52,947 bases of DNA from RCIO01 sp035555795 (GTDB taxonomy: Bacteria > Pseudomonadota > Alphaproteobacteria > Rhizobiales > Rhizobiaceae), in NCBI GenBank assembly GCA_035555795.1, contig DATMGE010000040.1:1-52947 (forward strand), written 5' to 3'. The notes under the pieces were generated by a model. That model did no database searches. It had not been told where the DNA came from and saw only the letters and a program-made list of their open reading frames with translations. Positions 1-7,444 of this stretch are shown piece by piece (the first letter of the stretch is position 1; each line of letters starts with the position of its first letter). The position numbers and the translations under genes were made by a program.

Positions 1-25
1 AGGGAAAGGATCAAACGCGAAACCA

Positions 26-181
26 TCAAACAGCGCCGCTTGCTTCATCGAGATGCAGCGGCCTAATGTGACAAACCTGATGGACCAGAGCCTCCGTTAG
101 CTCACGCCGCCTGTTGTCCCAAAAACCCTGACGACGGACACGTATATAATGTCGATCCGCATGTAGAATTTCATTTTTCAT
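26..181 (-). CDS. small hypothetical protein, doubtful
   Basis: An open frame of about 51 codons beginning MKNEILHADRHY, rich in Arg and His and without any motif I recognise. A GGAG lies only a couple of bases before the ATG, which is too close for a good ribosome site, and a longer in-frame start exists at 226. Nothing nearby explains it. It may be a chance frame. Confidence 0.2.
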   Translation of the reverse strand: MKNEILHADRHYIRVRRQGFWDNRRRELTEALVHQVCHIRPLHLDEASGAV

Positions 182-258
182 TCTCCAAGTTTCGGACAAG
201 CCGAACCCGTTCCGGGCCAAGGGCACGGCTGGACGGCTCAGATTGTTGAGGGTGGTTG

Positions 259-459
259 TTAGGCGGCTGACATCAGGTCGAGAATGTCACGCAGCTTCAC
301 GTATTTGCGGCTGTTCAGGATCGAATAGGTCGGGATGATCCCAGCCCGAGCCGCACGCTGTACCTTGAAATAGGGAATACGCAGCGCCGCTGCGGCATCC
401 TTGAAAGTGCGAAGCTGGTCGAGGCCATCGAACAGCGAGGGCAATGTGTTGACGTTCAT
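259..459 (-). CDS. small helix-turn-helix DNA-binding protein, excisionase-like
   Basis: A 66-residue protein starting MNVNTLPSLFDG. The stretch RTFKDAAAALRIPYFKVQRAARAG (about residues 17-40, quoted in parts: RTFKDAAAALRI, PYFKVQRA) has the spacing of a MerR/Xis-type helix-turn-helix, followed by a short wing-like segment ending in a second helix. The start is fixed by a strong AAGGAGGT five bases before ATG at 459; a longer frame begins at 489 but has no such site. Proteins of this size and shape act as recombination directionality factors or small repressors in integrative elements, which would suit its place in the island. The exact role is inference. Confidence 0.6.
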   Translation of the reverse strand: MNVNTLPSLFDGLDQLRTFKDAAAALRIPYFKVQRAARAGIIPTYSILNSRKYVKLRDILDLMSAA

Positions 460-547
460 TTTTACCTCCTTTCTTTGCCGACCCGCCACCGGGCTGGCAT
501 GGGAGGAACATGAACCAGCTTGAACGCTTCCACCTCGCAGTTAGCCG

Positions 548-1270
548 CTAATTGGGATCAGCAAACCGTTTGAGGTCATTGATGGATGGAATCGGAGGAA
601 TGCCATCCGATCCACCGGCTACGAGTTCCTCAATGCGCTTTCGATACATGTGTTGAGCATCATAGGTGGCGGCAAGCATTCCTTCGGAATCGACCATGTT
701 CCGGAACCATTTCTCCCCGAAGCCCGGAGGGTATGTCTTTCCGGCGACAAGTTCCCGAACATACCGTCCGGCAATCGCACGGGCATCGCCATCCCCATGT
801 CCGTGCTGAAGAAGCGCCAGCAGAATATGGGCTATCCAGCGTCTTTGCCCGTCCTTGCGGCCACCGCCGCCTTTCCGCACATTGGAAAGGTCATCGGTGT
901 CGTCGAACACGTAGGAAGCAATGTAGCCGTGGCAGAACATGATCTTCCCCCACTGCTGCACGAACTCCGGGGTCAATTTCCGCTCATCGAGTGCCTGATG
1001 CACGTAGGGTAGAAGCTCGCGGCCCATCTCGAGGAAATAATCTCGTTGCCCAATTTCCCCGCTCTCGTTGCGATAGCGAATAACGTGCATACCATCGCGT
1101 TGGATTCTTCCGTCAGGTTCTCGATGATACTTGTTGCTGAGCGCGTCCTCTTTGGTCTCCACGGGGGAGTGCCAAAGCACACTGAGGATATGCAGCTCAA
1201 ACTGCTCCCACAGCATGTCCCAAAGTTCATCTTCATCGGCGGGAATCTGGGTCAGGAAGTCGTCGTACAT
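548..1270 (-). CDS. hypothetical protein, 240 aa
   Basis: Starts MYDDFLTQIPADEDEL and ends KRFADPN. It is acidic at the N-terminus. A Gly/Arg-rich turn (VRKGGGGRKDGQRR, about residues 134-147) precedes a hydrophobic helix (WIAHILLALLQHGHG), and the C-terminal half is basic. I do not recognise the family. ATG at 1270 is preferred over a TTG four codons upstream; the ribosome site is weak for both. It is divergent from the gene at 1343, with about 70 bases between them. No membrane segment or signal peptide is evident. The coding look (even composition, no rare stops) supports a real gene. Confidence 0.55.
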   Translation of the reverse strand: MYDDFLTQIPADEDELWDMLWEQFELHILSVLWHSPVETKEDALSNKYHREPDGRIQRDGMHVIRYRNESGEIGQRDYFLEMGRELLPYVHQALDERKLTPEFVQQWGKIMFCHGYIASYVFDDTDDLSNVRKGGGGRKDGQRRWIAHILLALLQHGHGDGDARAIAGRYVRELVAGKTYPPGFGEKWFRNMVDSEGMLAATYDAQHMYRKRIEELVAGGSDGIPPIPSINDLKRFADPN

Positions 1271-1342
1271 TGATATGCTCAACCGTTGACATCGGCTATA
1301 TGGTTGCCATGCGTTCGGTTCGATCTACCGATGGAGGGGAAG

Positions 1343-1645
1343 ATGGTCAAAGCGGTCACCTGCGAGGTGTGGCGGGGCAATCGGTGGGAAGAAATCGACA
1401 TCGATAAAGCGCTGCCCATCAGATCGGAATACCTGATGCGCTGTTGCGAGTGTCACGGCCGTGTCCGGGCACACCGGCTAGCCGACAATGGCATGCGGGC
1501 GCATTTCGAGCATAGGGTCGCCCACAGCGGTTGCGGTCTCTCGACAAAATACTCCGGCACGGATTCACTGCATCCCGATGCAATTCCCGACAAACCCGAT
1601 CTCTCCCGGTATAAACTTCATCGCTCCACGCGCGCGCCTGCGTAG
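1343..1645 (+). CDS. small Cys/His-rich hypothetical protein
   Basis: A 100-residue protein beginning MVKAVTCEVWRGNRWEEI. Residues 33-64 contain CCECHGRVRAH, HFEHR and HSGCG, a Cys/His arrangement that could bind zinc, resembling the N-terminal zinc-finger part of some CoiA-like or HNH-type island proteins; that comparison is from memory only. The start at 1343 is supported by GGAGGGG about four bases upstream; an earlier ATG in frame at 1331 and one at 1286 are less well placed. The C-terminus (RYKLHRSTRAPA) is basic. Function unknown. It is divergent from the gene at 548-1270. Confidence 0.5.
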   Translation: MVKAVTCEVWRGNRWEEIDIDKALPIRSEYLMRCCECHGRVRAHRLADNGMRAHFEHRVAHSGCGLSTKYSGTDSLHPDAIPDKPDLSRYKLHRSTRAPA

Positions 1646-1917
1646 GGACGACGGTACGGAAAGCTGACGTATAGGCGATCGGTATGCGCATGGATGGTAC
1701 CGCGTACGCGCGTTGTACCCCCAATCACTAAAGCTACCGGCCAACAAGTGTCGGGATTGGGGACGTCAGCCGCCTGTCCGGTTCTGAGGAGCACTCGCGC
1801 AATGCTGCCGTTGTGGCGCTGCCACATCGGGGCTCGCTGTTCCACCGGGTAGTATTTACACCTCCTCATTCCTTGGCGTGGTCGCCCGCTCGCAGACATT
1901 AGCTGCTGGTCCAGACC

Positions 1918-2274
1918 GACCGTGCTGCTGCCGCCCATGTGTCGATGGCCCCGGCGACGGCGGCTGACATCGGCCGCAATGCCGCCGATTTCGTGTTCCT
2001 GCATGACAGCCTCGACGCCGTGCCGCGGGCATTTGCCGTCGCGCAGGAGGCGGGGCGGCTGGTGCGTCAGAATTTCGCCCTGGCAATCGCCTACAATATC
2101 GTTGCGTTGCCCATCGCCATTGCCGGCTATGTCACGCCGCTGATCGCCGCTTTGGCGATGTCGCTGTCGTCGGTCGTCGTGGTCGCCACCGCGCTGCGCC
2201 TGGGCCGGGAGCGGAGTTCGATACCGAGCGCTTCGCCAGGCCCGGTCGCCGAGGCGCTGGAGCCTGCACGATGA
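1918..2274 (+). pseudogene. fixI: 3' remnant of fixI/ccoI (cbb3-oxidase copper P-type ATPase)
   Basis: The frame reads AAAAHVSMAPATAADIGRN, then AADFVFLHDSL, and ends with two hydrophobic helices (FALAIAYNIVALPIAIAGYV and PLIAALAMSLSSVVVVATAL). This is the C-terminal end of a heavy-metal P1B ATPase just after the GDGxNDAPxLA motif, in the form typical of FixI/CcoI. The catalytic DKTGT loop, metal site and all upstream transmembrane helices are missing, and no homology is visible before about 1918. About 85% of the gene has been lost. The stop overlaps the next start as ATGA, the normal fixI-fixS junction. About 270 bases to the left (1646-1917) contain nothing I can identify. Confidence 0.8.
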
Positions 2275-2424
2275 GCAGCCTCGTTTTCCTCGTTCCGTTG
2301 GCGCTGGTGCTTGACGGCGCGCATCCTCCTCGACGACGGCGGCGATTATGCCGGTGCGGGCAATCTGGAACCGCGCCGCGCCGCAGACGGCAAGCCGCCT
2401 GCCGCGCAGGAGCGCGAAAAATGA
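2271..2424 (+). pseudogene. fixS: fixS/ccoS remnant with internal deletion and frameshift
   Basis: The first 14 codons read MSSLVFLVPLALVL, the expected start of the single-span cbb3 maturation protein FixS/CcoS. After about 2312 the frame is wrong; the shifted frame reads ARILLDDGGDYAGAGNLE and runs to TGA at 2422-2424, the expected hydrophilic tail. The middle (the rest of the membrane helix and the conserved Phe-Leu-Trp and Gly-Gln-Tyr-Asp part) is absent, so roughly 20 codons were deleted and the frame was lost. The overlaps with the upstream fixI end (ATGA) and the downstream start (ATGA) are preserved. It cannot make a working protein. Confidence 0.7.
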
Positions 2425-2710
2425 ACGCAGGCGCGGCCATCATCATCCAAGACGGCCCGCCGGGCGAATTTACCCTGGACACCGCGATGCTGGCCGAGCG
2501 CTTCGGCTGGTCGGCCGCTGAATTCCACGATTTGATGCGCCGCCAGCGCGTAACCAGCCTGGTCGAGCGCGGCACGGACGACGACCACGGCTCGTGGCGG
2601 CTGTCGGTGCGCTGCGGCAATCGACAGTGGCAGGCGATCGTCTCGTGGACGGCACAATCGTCCACGAGACGGTGGATTTCGTCGCCGCGCAGAAATCGCG
2701 CTCTCCCTAG
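2421..2710 (+). pseudogene. DUF6522-like gene broken by a frameshift
   Basis: Begins MNAGAAIIIQDGPPGEFTLD and continues with AERFGWSAAEFHDLMRRQRV and VRCGNRQWQAIV, matching in outline the small DUF6522 proteins of Rhizobiales (recalled, not searched). After AIV, near 2640, the frame is lost. The shifted frame reads LVDGTIVHETVDFVAAQKSR and stops at TAG 2708-2710, which is the natural tail, so a single base was probably lost. In the original frame translation would run to 2714 with an unrelated Arg-rich tail. It sits directly after the fixS remnant with an ATGA overlap, so it once belonged to the same operon. Confidence 0.6.
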
Positions 2711-4276
2711 TTAGGCGCTCTTGTCCAACCAAACCTTGTGAAAGCGCGGCCTGTTCGGGAGGCCAAAGACGAAGTCCTTAACCTGTTTCGAGTGAGCATA
2801 TACCGTAGTCGCAATGTACTGTGGTAGGTGAAGCGCGTTCTCTAGTACAAAACGCTGCAAATCGTATAACACAAGCTGACGTTCTGTTGGGTCAAATGTG
2901 GACAGAGACTTGTCCAATAGCTCCCGATATCCGGGGAGCTCGATTCCGCCGGCATTCCGATAGGCGCCTGCAGAGAAATGTTGATGATACTGAAGGCTTG
3001 GGTCCGGAAGGCCGCCGACGGGCGATAGAAGTAGATGGCCCCGCTTCTCGCCAAGGAAGTTCTGCATCGCTTGCGGCGGAGGCGCGGGAGTCACCTTTAG
3101 TCGAATACCAATCTGCGCCAGTTGCCCGCTGATAATTTCCTGGGACTGGACCGCAGCCTGGTCGGCCCATGTCCACGTCTCGATTTCGAGCCCATTGGCA
3201 TGACCAGCTTCCTTAAGCAGCGACTTCGCCCTGTCGAGATCGGGGGTATAGTAGTGTTCTGTCTCGGGATCGTTTGCCCAAAAGCCGGTAGGGAACATAC
3301 TGCAGTGCGCTTGACCAAGGCCCGCCGTAATCACTCGGCTGATGTCTTCGCGGTTCAGTGCCCAGTTCATCGCCTGGCGGACGCGCAGGTCTGACAACGG
3401 CCCGTCCTTATAGTTCATCATCGCGCTGTAGTAGATCAGAGAGGGCGTCGCGCCAGCGACGACAGTGTCTTCTCGCTTGATCACGGCCATCTGTAACGCA
3501 GGCAGATTTAAGCCCAAATCGGCTTCTCCTGCGGTCACCGTGCGTCCGACCGTGTTGCGGTCATTGATGATGCGGAGATCGATGGCATCCAGATATGGCG
3601 CATCACCCCAGTAGTTCGCGTTCCTCTCGACCTTGATGAGATCGTTGTCCTTCCACTCGACAAATCTGAATGGGCCGGTGCCAACGGGCGCGCGGTCGAC
3701 ATTGCCATCGGCCGCTTCCTTCACCGACTTCGGCGACACGATGCAGCCAGGGCGGTCGGACAGCACGACAGGCAATGAAACGTCCGGGCGCTTGGTCTTG
3801 ATGGTGACCTGGAAGGGGCCGGTCGCTTCGACAGTGTCGATCGTCGCCACATCCGCCTTGATGTTGGAACGCGCATAATTCTTGCAGCGGTCAAGATGGA
3901 ACACGACGGCCTCGGCGTTGAATGGCTCGCCGTCATGGAATTCGACGCCTTTCTGCAGTTCCAGAACCAGCGTAGTCGGGTCCTTGAACTCCCAGGACGT
4001 TGCCAGCATCGGCTTCAGCTCGAGCGTTTCCGGGTCGAAATCGAGCAATGCGTCGTACAACGTGAACAGCGTGTAAAAATCGGTGTTGTTCCGTCCTGTG
4101 ACTGGATCGAGGGCAGCCGGATTATAAGGCATCGCAACGCGCAGGGTACCGCCACCAGCAGGCTGACCACTTTGGGCACGCACCGACGCGGGTAGCAAGA
4201 GTGCGCCGCCGGCTGCCGCAGCGCCGGTCAGCACCGTGCGACGATTGATGATACTGCTTTCAATCGAAATAGGCAT
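2711..4276 (-). CDS. ABC transporter substrate-binding protein, family 5 (peptide/nickel type)
   Basis: A 521-residue periplasmic binding protein. The N-terminus has a twin-arginine signal (NRRTVLTGAAAAGGALLLPA, cleavage after VRA). The mature part begins GGTLRVAMPYNPAALDPV and contains the family-5 hallmarks FHDGEPFNAEAVVFHLDR and PVGTGPFRFVEW. ATG at 4276 is chosen because GGAGGA stands about nine bases upstream; a start 18 codons earlier has no ribosome site. No dpp/opp-type permease or ATPase is present in the window, so it either serves a transporter elsewhere or lost its partners. It diverges from the gene at 4502, and a 14-bp palindrome lies between them. Its stop abuts the degraded DUF6522 gene. 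Confidence 0.9.
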   Translation of the reverse strand: MPISIESSIINRRTVLTGAAAAGGALLLPASVRAQSGQPAGGGTLRVAMPYNPAALDPVTGRNNTDFYTLFTLYDALLDFDPETLELKPMLATSWEFKDPTTLVLELQKGVEFHDGEPFNAEAVVFHLDRCKNYARSNIKADVATIDTVEATGPFQVTIKTKRPDVSLPVVLSDRPGCIVSPKSVKEAADGNVDRAPVGTGPFRFVEWKDNDLIKVERNANYWGDAPYLDAIDLRIINDRNTVGRTVTAGEADLGLNLPALQMAVIKREDTVVAGATPSLIYYSAMMNYKDGPLSDLRVRQAMNWALNREDISRVITAGLGQAHCSMFPTGFWANDPETEHYYTPDLDRAKSLLKEAGHANGLEIETWTWADQAAVQSQEIISGQLAQIGIRLKVTPAPPPQAMQNFLGEKRGHLLLSPVGGLPDPSLQYHQHFSAGAYRNAGGIELPGYRELLDKSLSTFDPTERQLVLYDLQRFVLENALHLPQYIATTVYAHSKQVKDFVFGLPNRPRFHKVWLDKSA

Positions 4277-4421
4277 GAAACGTCCTCCTCCACAAACCTC
4301 AACTCTGCGATTGACCCGCACACTCCGCAAAATTCTTTCGCCAATGCTCCTGGGACAAATGGCCCGGATTTTTTGGGTCGCGCGTGTCAGAGACTGTTTG
4401 CCAACCCGAGTACTGTGACGA

Positions 4422-4435
4422 TTTTATCGATAAAA
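4422..4435. promoter_or_regulatory. palindromic operator TTTTATCGATAAAA, copy 1
   Basis: A perfect 14-bp palindrome in the divergent gap between the two binding-protein genes. The identical 16-base string, including one flanking base on each side, recurs at 6382-6397 next to the GntR gene. A half-site, GATAAAAAG, is repeated at 4429-4437 and 4448-4456, 19 bases apart, so a second weaker site may follow. Size and symmetry suit a GntR/FCD dimer. The binding protein is inferred from position. Confidence 0.7.
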
Positions 4436-4501
4436 AGATTGTATCACGATAAAAAGTCAATACGCTTGCCCCATTCTTTTTTATTGGGAGGTCGTTGCAT
4501 C

Positions 4502-5545
4502 ATGTACCTGGAACGCTTTTTCGCCTGCGCTATTGCGTCGTTTGTATTGGTCCCGTCGGAGTCTCAGGCGGAGGAAATGACCGCTCACGAGGCGGCGCTC
4601 TATGAAGCAGCCAAGGTAGAAGGGTCTGTGACCTGGTACGTCTCACAAGTGACGACCGAAAACGCGGACAAGAGCTGCGCAGGATTTAGAGCGAAGTATC
4701 CGGGAATCACGTGCAATCCCGTTCGCGCATCGGGGCAAGTCGTTTTCCAGCGTATTCAGCAAGAACTGGCAGCCGGCGCCCTTCAGGCCGACGTGATGTC
4801 GACAAACGATATCGGCCAACTCTATCAGTTGAAGCAGGAGGGAGCGCTCTTGCAATATGCCCCCGAAGGCTTGGCGCATATGTTACCCCTCATGCGAGAC
4901 GCAGGTGACGCAGACGGATATTGGTTTACCTCTGCAATCGCGCCGATTGTCATGGTCTATAATACGGACCAGGTATCCAAGGAGGAGGCGCCCAAGAACT
5001 GGACGGACCTGTACGATCCCAAGTGGAAAGGTCAGGTTGCGATTGGTCACCCCGGTTTCTCGGGTAGTGTCGGCCTCTGGACGGTTCTCATGGACGATCT
5101 CTACGGCTGGGACTTCTTCACGAAACTCGAGCTGAACGAACCTCACATCGGACGCTCGATTGCTGACGGTGCGAACCTTGTCATAAGCGGGGAGCGCAAG
5201 ATTGCGATCGCGCCGTTGGCGACTGTGCTGAATGACCAGGCAAAGGGAGCTCCGATCGCCGAAGTTCTGCCGACGGATGGTGCGCTCATGCCGCCGAGCG
5301 GAACCGGGATCATGAAGGGTGCGCAGCATCCGAATGCTGCCAAGCTTTTCGCAGAATTCTTTCTTTCGAAGGAGAATTCGCAGCTATTCGTCGATCGCCA
5401 CAACTATCCGCTACGCGCCGACGTGCCAATATCGGACAAGACGATTCCCCTCGATGACTACAAACTCATCAACGTGCCGATTGAGAAGGGGATAAAGAAG
5501 GTGCCGGAGTTGCAGGCGAAGTTCCGGGATACGTTCGGAATCTAA
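4502..5545 (+). CDS. ABC transporter substrate-binding protein, family 1 (iron(III)/small-anion type)
   Basis: A 347-residue secreted protein starting MYLERFFACAIASFVLV with a Sec signal cleaved after SQA. The mature part contains EGSVTWYVSQ, a Cys pair (SCAGF and ITCNP), YNTDQV near mid-protein, and PSGTGIMKGAQHPNAAKLFA, all typical of the Fe(III)/thiamine/putrescine-like family-1 binding fold. The start follows GGGAGGT by about ten bases. No permease or ATPase is nearby. Its promoter region carries the TTTTATCGATAAAA palindrome, so it is probably under the same regulator as the BKACE gene. In this family the ligand may be an organic acid rather than iron; the context favours an organic acid. 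Confidence 0.85.
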   Translation: MYLERFFACAIASFVLVPSESQAEEMTAHEAALYEAAKVEGSVTWYVSQVTTENADKSCAGFRAKYPGITCNPVRASGQVVFQRIQQELAAGALQADVMSTNDIGQLYQLKQEGALLQYAPEGLAHMLPLMRDAGDADGYWFTSAIAPIVMVYNTDQVSKEEAPKNWTDLYDPKWKGQVAIGHPGFSGSVGLWTVLMDDLYGWDFFTKLELNEPHIGRSIADGANLVISGERKIAIAPLATVLNDQAKGAPIAEVLPTDGALMPPSGTGIMKGAQHPNAAKLFAEFFLSKENSQLFVDRHNYPLRADVPISDKTIPLDDYKLINVPIEKGIKKVPELQAKFRDTFGI

Positions 5546-5631
5546 GAGCGTACCAGATCGGGAGGTCGAGATCCCTGCTATCGGGGGTTCGGCTTCCTGA
5601 TCACCTCCAGCCCTGTCGCTGGCCTGCAAGA

Positions 5632-6369
5632 CTATACCGTCTCTGCCGTCAATGTGCTCTTGACTCTTTCAGGCATGTTGCGGGCCTTGAATACCTCCTC
5701 CGAGAAAGTCTCAAGGTGGCGCCGCAAAACGGACTGCGCCAAAGCCGTTTCGCCGTCGATTGCGTGACGAGCCAGAGCTTCATGTTCGGCATTGCGCTGC
5801 GGATCGGACAGCCGCTTTCTAGGTTCGACGGTCGAAAGCATCAGGTGGCGATACCTGAAGCCCTGATCGTAAAGAATATCAAGGAAATCGAGCATGCGGG
5901 GACTTTCACAGGCAGACACCAGAGTGAGGTGAAAAGCCTTGTGGACCTCGTCAAATCCGAGGGCTGCCTCATAAGGGTCGTCCGGTGCCCAGGAAGTATA
6001 TGTCATCAAGCGATGCAGCGCACCAACCACTGCAGCTTGCCAGTGGGAATTACCCTTGCTTATGGCCAGCGCCAGAGCGTCCATCTCGAGCGGCAGTCGG
6101 GTACGCATGATATCATCCAAGTCCCCCCTGCTGACTTCAGCGACGCTGAAACCTCTGCCATCCGTTGCGCGAACCAATCCGCGGGATATGAGGCGCGACA
6201 GCCCTTCGCGAAGCGGCGTGGCGCCGAGCTTCGTCTCCTCCACCAGGGTTCTGATCTTCAGCTTCTGTCCGGGCGCGTATTGGCCGGACCGGATATTGCG
6301 CGCGATCAGCGCCGCAGCCTGAGCAACCTGGGTGGCGCCATCAATCGCGGTGTCATCTCCGGCGGTCAT
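5632..6369 (-). CDS. GntR family regulator, FCD subfamily
   Basis: A 245-residue protein. Residues about 14-78 form the winged helix (ALIARNIRSGQYAPGQKLKI, then LGATPLREGLSRLISRGLV, with the wing at ATDGRGFSV). From about residue 85 to 230 it is an FCD effector domain, with Asp/His candidate metal ligands at FDEVHKAFH and the later EHEAL. FCD regulators sense organic acids. It is divergent from the BKACE gene, and the shared gap holds the palindrome TTTTATCGATAAAA; a second copy controls the binding-protein pair 2 kb away. It is probably the repressor of this cassette, with the effector unknown. Confidence 0.88.
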   Translation of the reverse strand: MTAGDDTAIDGATQVAQAAALIARNIRSGQYAPGQKLKIRTLVEETKLGATPLREGLSRLISRGLVRATDGRGFSVAEVSRGDLDDIMRTRLPLEMDALALAISKGNSHWQAAVVGALHRLMTYTSWAPDDPYEAALGFDEVHKAFHLTLVSACESPRMLDFLDILYDQGFRYRHLMLSTVEPRKRLSDPQRNAEHEALARHAIDGETALAQSVLRRHLETFSEEVFKARNMPERVKSTLTAETV

Positions 6370-6382
6370 TCTGAATGCCTCA

Positions 6383-6396
6383 TTTTATCGATAAAA
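6383..6396. promoter_or_regulatory. palindromic operator TTTTATCGATAAAA, copy 2
   Basis: A perfect 14-bp palindrome 14 bases from the GntR start and about 80 bases before the BKACE start, identical to the copy at 4422. It overlaps the candidate -35 element of the BKACE promoter, which is the position expected for a repressor. Confidence 0.75.
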
Positions 6397-6416
6397 ATTT
6401 TCTTTACATATATAAT
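6388..6416 (+). promoter_or_regulatory. candidate sigma-70 promoter of the BKACE/FAH operon
   Basis: A perfect -10 TATAAT at 6411-6416 stands 17 bases after TCGATA (6388-6393), which agrees with TTGACA at four of six positions. The -35 lies inside the palindromic operator, so binding there would block RNA polymerase. Confidence 0.55.
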
Positions 6417-6473
6417 CGCGTGACTAGATTGCCAGCCACATTGTGAGATTTGCAAGCCGCCTGGAGGAAGTTC

Positions 6474-7367
6474 ATGTTTGGTAAGGTTGCTATCGTTGCG
6501 GCCGTCAACGGCGGCATGCAGCAGTCGAGCGGCAAAACGTTCGTGCCGGTTAGCCCTGAAGAAATCGCCGAAGATGCCGCCCAGGTGCGTGAAGCGGGAG
6601 CGGCGATCATCCATGTGCATGCCCGCGATGCGCTGGGAAAAAACACCGGTGACGTGGCGATATATGCCGACATCATTCGTCGCATCCGCGCCAGCAACGA
6701 CATCTTAATCCAAACCACCAACGGCATCGGCGTTCGGCGTGATCCGGCCACAGGTGAAATGATTTGGCCCACGGATGCGGAGCGACTCGCTCTCCTGACA
6801 ATTGACCCAAAGCCAGACCTATACGGCATTGCAGCAGGTTCGACGGATTTTTGGCACCCCGATGGCGGCTATCCGACAGAGACTCCGTACGTGAATTCTC
6901 CAGACTTCCTACGAAAGACGCTTCCCCACGTCTACGCGCAGGGGTCTACGGTGGAGTACGAATTGGTGGAAATCAACGTGGTGCACCGCCTATCACGGTT
7001 GGCTGACGAGGGTGTTTTCGATCGAAATGCAGATAATCTTTGGATGCTGCATGGGGGCGGCATAGGCAACACGCCGGCCACCGCGCGTTCCCTGGTTTAT
7101 TCGCGGGATGAGCAATCGCGACTATTTCCCAATGCCCGCTGGGGCGTGTTGGGGGCAGGCAAGGCGCAGTTCAGGATGGCAGCACTCGGACTGGCAATGG
7201 GTTGTGACACCGTCCGAGTGGGATTCGAAGACAATATCTACGGTCCAAACGGTCTTCCGGCGAAGCGAAATCGTGACCTGGTTGCAGCCGTCAAGCTTCT
7301 GGCAGAATCGATGGGTCGGGAGATTGCATCTCCGGCCGAGGCCAAGGAAATGTTCAGGCTGAATTAG
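6474..7367 (+). CDS. beta-keto acid cleavage enzyme (BKACE, DUF849)
   Basis: A 297-residue TIM-barrel enzyme of the BKACE family, which condenses a beta-keto acid with acetyl-CoA to give acetoacetate and a new CoA ester. The metal motif HVHARD is at residues 47-52 (His47 and His49 as zinc ligands), and the C-terminal RVGFEDN supplies the conserved Arg and metal-binding Glu. The N-terminus (VAIVAAVNGG) matches the usual AxNGA strand with Val in place of Cys. Start by GGAGGAAG about five bases upstream. The gene is followed by an FAH-family gene with a short gap, so the two probably form one operon that splits a keto acid side chain. The natural substrate cannot be read from the sequence. Confidence 0.9.
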   Translation: MFGKVAIVAAVNGGMQQSSGKTFVPVSPEEIAEDAAQVREAGAAIIHVHARDALGKNTGDVAIYADIIRRIRASNDILIQTTNGIGVRRDPATGEMIWPTDAERLALLTIDPKPDLYGIAAGSTDFWHPDGGYPTETPYVNSPDFLRKTLPHVYAQGSTVEYELVEINVVHRLSRLADEGVFDRNADNLWMLHGGGIGNTPATARSLVYSRDEQSRLFPNARWGVLGAGKAQFRMAALGLAMGCDTVRVGFEDNIYGPNGLPAKRNRDLVAAVKLLAESMGREIASPAEAKEMFRLN

Positions 7368-7444
7368 TAGGGGCTCGACAGAACCTGCCTTCTAAGAGGG
7401 CTAGAGCGGCCGAGCCGCAAAAGAATTTGTGCAAGGGTGAGTGG

